Source: Alphaproteobacteria bacterium
GTDB taxonomy: Bacteria; Pseudomonadota; Alphaproteobacteria; SP197
NCBI GenBank assembly: GCA_022822575.1
Contig: JAJEBJ010000258.1
Coordinates: forward strand, 1 to 7,415
Direction: 5' to 3'
DNA: 7,415 nt
The notes beneath the pieces were generated by a model, which ran no database searches, was not told where the DNA came from, and worked only from the letters and a program-made list of their open reading frames with translations. Position numbers and translations under genes: made by a program. This document shows, one piece after another, positions 4,989-7,415 of this stretch; position 1 is the first letter of the stretch, and the number at the start of each line of letters is the position of its first letter.

Positions 4989-6809
4989 TCAAAGACCGAG
5001 GCGCGCCAGGGTCTCGTTGGTCGGCTGACCGTTCTCCGTCCAGCCACGCAGGCTGTAGTACTCGGGCAGCATCTTCGAGAGTTCGCTGACCTTGCCCTTG
5101 GCGCTTCCCGACGGAACCGGCTCGTTCAGCATGCGCGGTGGCAGGGTGTCATCGGCAGCCGTCAATCCGGCGGCCATGTTGAACATGCGCTCGAGAGTCC
5201 ATGTCCTCTCACCCGATTCGATGCACCGCTCCAGGGTCCATTCCCCCGGAAGAGCCGCGTCAAGCTGGGCAACGAAGTCCTCCGGACCCCAGCCAGCAGT
5301 GGTGAAGAGGCAGAGACCGGTGGAATCGATCATCGAGACCATGTCCTGACTCTCCTTGACCGGAGCCGCCTTGCCGTTGCCGGAAATGTCTTCCATGTCG
5401 GGGCCGAAGACATCGTGCTTGAGATGACAGGCACCGCGGTTGGAGGTGGCGTAGCCCAGCCCCATGCCCTGCAGGGCCCTGCTGTCGTAGCCGGCGAACT
5501 CCTGGCCCTTCACGCCCATGAAGAGCTCCGGGTGACCGTACTTCTCGCACAGTCGCTTGGACCCCAGGGCCAGTTCCTTGCCGAAACCTTCGCCCTTGCC
5601 GGTCTTCTCCGCCATGACGGCCAGCCCCTCGGAACTGCCGAAGCTGAGGTCGATGCCGTCGGTGTCGTCCTTCGTGAGGACTCCCATCTCGAAGAGTTCC
5701 ATCGCCGCCGCCAGGGTCACGCCGAACGAGATCGGGTCCATGCCGTGCTCGTTCATCATGTAGTTGGCGAAGGTGAGGGAGTCGAGGTCGTCCACGCCGA
5801 CCACCGGACCAAAGGCATAGGCCGTCTCGTACTCCAGGCCACCCGAGGCATGCCGGTACTCAGGCCGGTTGACGATGGTGAAGTGTTCCGGATCGATATG
5901 AGCGATCCTGCCGCAGGCGATGGTGCACCCGAAACACGCCTTGTTGGTGATGAGATTGGTGTGGCCATTGGCATTCGGCGCGGTCGTTGCCCCGGGGTTG
6001 ACCTTGTCGATGCCTTCGAACTGGACCTCGCGGAAGTTCCTGGTGGGCAGTCCGCCCCACTCCTGCATCATGTCGATCATGGGATGGGTGCCACCCTCGG
6101 TGAGCTCCTCGCGGCCGTCACTGGCAGCCAGCTTGGCGTGGGTGTCCTTCACCACTTCCATGAACTTCGCCGGATCGTCCACCGTGACGCCCCTGGTGCC
6201 ATAGGCTGCCACCGCCTTGAGGTTCTTCGATCCCATGACGGCGCCGACGCCGCAGCGTCCGGCGGCGCGGTGGAGGTCGTTGACCACACAGGCGTAGAGA
6301 ACGCCGTTCTCCCCGGCCTCACCGATCGAGGCGACCTTGAGCTGGGGATTCTGGTGACGGGACTTGATCCACTCCTCGGTATGCCAGACGCCGGTTCCCC
6401 AGATCTCGTCCGCCGGCAGGATCTCGACGGAATCGTCATCTATATGGAGATAGACCGGCTTGTCGGCCTTCCCTTCGATGAGCAGCAGATCGTAGCCGGC
6501 ATACTTGAGGAAGGCGCCGAACTTGCCGCCGGAGTTGGAATCGCCGATGGCGCCGGTGAGCGGACTCTTGCAGAGCACCGCATAGCGGCCACTCGTCGAG
6601 GCCATCGTTCCGTTGAGCGGTCCGGTGGCGAAGATGAGGACATTGTCCGGCCCCATCGGATCGCACTTGGGATCCACGTTTTCGTAGAGGTACTTCGTTC
6701 CAAGTCCGCGCTCGCCGATATAGGCGTTGGCCCATTCCATGTTCAATGGTTCGGCTTCAGCGGTTCCCTTGGTGAGATTGACACGCAGGATCTGGCCTTG
6801 CCAGGACAT
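4989..6809 (-). CDS. aorB: Tungsten-type aldehyde:ferredoxin oxidoreductase, catalytic subunit (AorB)
   Basis: 606-residue member of the AOR family, aligning by eye along its length with Pyrococcus furiosus AOR. The reaction is aldehyde + H2O to carboxylic acid, with two low-potential electrons released; it is reversible in some enzymes. N-terminal AOR domain (about 1-210) has GRYAVLCKSPLTGAIGDSNSGGKFG (75-99 region) and HRAAGRCGVGAVMGSKNLKAV (180-200 region). Proximal [4Fe-4S] ligands are C292, C295, C299 (CFGCTIAC) and C500 in DSTGLC, matching the CxxCxxxC...C pattern. Active-site pair E328 and H462 correspond to the P. furiosus Glu313/His448. Pterin motif 2 is DSTGLC (495-500); motif 1 reads NEHGMD (353-358), with Asn at the first position where P. 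furiosus has Asp. The start has GGGGAG 8 bases upstream. It follows aorA by 24 bases. Substrate range cannot be read from sequence, and tungsten rather than molybdenum is from family knowledge. Confidence 0.95.
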   Translation of the reverse strand: MSWQGQILRVNLTKGTAEAEPLNMEWANAYIGERGLGTKYLYENVDPKCDPMGPDNVLIFATGPLNGTMASTSGRYAVLCKSPLTGAIGDSNSGGKFGAFLKYAGYDLLLIEGKADKPVYLHIDDDSVEILPADEIWGTGVWHTEEWIKSRHQNPQLKVASIGEAGENGVLYACVVNDLHRAAGRCGVGAVMGSKNLKAVAAYGTRGVTVDDPAKFMEVVKDTHAKLAASDGREELTEGGTHPMIDMMQEWGGLPTRNFREVQFEGIDKVNPGATTAPNANGHTNLITNKACFGCTIACGRIAHIDPEHFTIVNRPEYRHASGGLEYETAYAFGPVVGVDDLDSLTFANYMMNEHGMDPISFGVTLAAAMELFEMGVLTKDDTDGIDLSFGSSEGLAVMAEKTGKGEGFGKELALGSKRLCEKYGHPELFMGVKGQEFAGYDSRALQGMGLGYATSNRGACHLKHDVFGPDMEDISGNGKAAPVKESQDMVSMIDSTGLCLFTTAGWGPEDFVAQLDAALPGEWTLERCIESGERTWTLERMFNMAAGLTAADDTLPPRMLNEPVPSGSAKGKVSELSKMLPEYYSLRGWTENGQPTNETLARLGL

Positions 6810-6833
6810 CGTCGTTTCTCCCCGGAGCTGTCG

Positions 6834-7313
6834 TCAGGCCTTGGCCGACTGATTGGTGTCCACGTGTCCGGCCCATCGCCGCATGCGATCAAGACCGGTC
6901 CACGACGAATCCACATAGACGATCGCGTCGGTGGGACATGCCTCGGCACACTTGGGATCGCCGTGGCACAGGTCGCACTTGATGACCTTGCCTGTGTCGG
7001 GATTGTAGTTCACCGTCCCGAAGGGGCAGGCAATCGTGCATACCTTGCACCCCACACAGACATCGTCCTTGACCTCGACCGCTCCCGTCGCCGGGTTGCG
7101 GACCAGCGCTTCCACCGGACAGGCATGCACGCACCATGCCTCCGCGCACTGTGTGCAGGTATAGGGAACGGCACGCTTGCCGTGTTCGAATTCAAAGATC
7201 TTGATCCTGGAGCGGGCCGGATTGAACGAGCCTTCATGCTCGAACGAACAGGCCATTTCGCATTGCAGGCAACTCGTGCACTTGTCAGGATCAATCAGAA
7301 GCGATTTCTGCAT
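6834..7313 (-). CDS. aorA: Four-cluster polyferredoxin subunit of aldehyde oxidoreductase (AorA)
   Basis: 159 residues with 16 cysteines arranged for four [4Fe-4S] clusters: C12/15/18/22, C53/56/61/65, C86/89/92/96 and C113/116/122/126. Two blocks are regular CxxCxxCxxxC; the second and fourth have longer central spacers (four and five residues). This layout is the HycB/DmsB-like electron-transfer subunit, and matches AorA of the Aromatoleum AOR, which carries electrons between the W-site of AorB and the flavin of AorC and forms filaments. No Tat or Sec signal, so cytoplasmic. ATG at 7313 is preferred to further upstream codons because MQKSLLIDPDKCTSC is the usual domain start and GGAGAGG lies 9 bases upstream; the 33-codon extension has no domain. 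First visible gene of the aor operon. Confidence 0.93.
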   Translation of the reverse strand: MQKSLLIDPDKCTSCLQCEMACSFEHEGSFNPARSRIKIFEFEHGKRAVPYTCTQCAEAWCVHACPVEALVRNPATGAVEVKDDVCVGCKVCTIACPFGTVNYNPDTGKVIKCDLCHGDPKCAEACPTDAIVYVDSSWTGLDRMRRWAGHVDTNQSAKA

Positions 7314-7415
7314 ACCCCAGCACCTCTCCTCAGCCGTGCCTTCGCCGCACACAATGTGGCAGAGGCGGGGAGAGCGGCGGCCTCCCTCGCGTCCATCGAG
7401 CATACTAGACATGTT
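7314..7415 (-). promoter_or_regulatory. Leader/upstream region of the aor operon
   Basis: 102 bases before aorA, running to the window edge. A TAGTAT hexamer on the minus strand (7407-7402) could be a -10 box, but the matching -35 would lie outside the window. A GGAGAGG ribosome site precedes aorA. A small imperfect stem around ACATTGTGT is visible but is not a known operator. Nothing here reveals the regulator. Confidence 0.3.

Noticed and set aside
4895..5047. N-terminal extension of aorC into the aorB end
   Set aside because: The frame is open, but the FAD motif begins right after the ATG at 4894, which has a strong ribosome site.
3692..5089. Long open frame (465 codons) on the plus strand antisense to aorC
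   Set aside because: It is the mirror of a well-supported flavoprotein gene in GC-rich DNA; its translation is Arg/His/Asp-rich with no recognisable domain.
7314..7412. 33-codon N-terminal extension of aorA
   Set aside because: No domain in the extension; the ATG at 7313 has a good ribosome site and gives the usual ferredoxin start.
1..7415. CRISPR array, tRNA/rRNA, insertion sequence or phage genes
   Set aside because: No spaced direct repeats, tRNA-like cloverleaf, transposase or terminal inverted repeats were seen.

Overview
This is a GC-rich bacterial window whose genes look alphaproteobacterial. The malate dehydrogenase reads like the Rhodospirillales/Rhizobiales type, and a minus-strand run of mdh, a small secreted Cache protein and sucC is an alphaproteobacterial-style TCA operon. 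The taxonomic call is inference from recognised protein sequence, not from a database search.

Layout, left to right. Bases 1-979 (minus) hold most of sucC, cut off by the window edge at its 3' end. Bases 1061-1546 (minus) encode a small secreted Cache-domain protein whose GTG start overlaps the stop of mdh (1543-2511, minus). These three genes form one leftward operon: malate dehydrogenase, an extracytoplasmic sensor-like protein, and succinyl-CoA synthetase. A hairpin followed by a short T-run, and a possible six-codon leader ORF, lie between the Cache gene and sucC. A divergent control region (2512-2743) follows. It contains a perfect inverted repeat (2696-2717) that covers a likely -10 box for the rightward cassette.

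The rightward cassette (2744-3383, plus) is very compact. It holds a Phd/YefM-type antitoxin, a 49-codon ORF that keeps only the first strand of a PIN-domain toxin, and an 85-residue unknown protein. The unknown protein starts at TTG with a strong Shine-Dalgarno and overlaps the PIN remnant's stop. It looks like a toxin-antitoxin locus whose toxin has been gutted, with an unknown gene now coupled to it.

The right half (3390-7313, minus) is the main system: a tungsten-type aldehyde:ferredoxin oxidoreductase operon in the order aorA-aorB-aorC-aorD. AorA is a 16-cysteine polyferredoxin (four [4Fe-4S]). AorB is the tungstopterin catalytic subunit, with the CxxCxxxC...C cluster ligands. AorC is an FAD/NAD(P)H oxidoreductase. 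AorD is a MoaD/ThiS-like sulfur carrier ending in Gly-Gly. This is the architecture of the multi-subunit, NAD-linked, filament-forming AOR described from Aromatoleum. Electrons from aldehyde oxidation (or, in reverse, for acid reduction) would pass from the W site through the AorA cluster chain to FAD/NAD in AorC. A perfect 12-bp stem-loop sits between aorB and aorC and may tune the AorC:AorAB ratio. The aor operon and the toxin-antitoxin-derived cassette converge with only 6 bp between stop codons.
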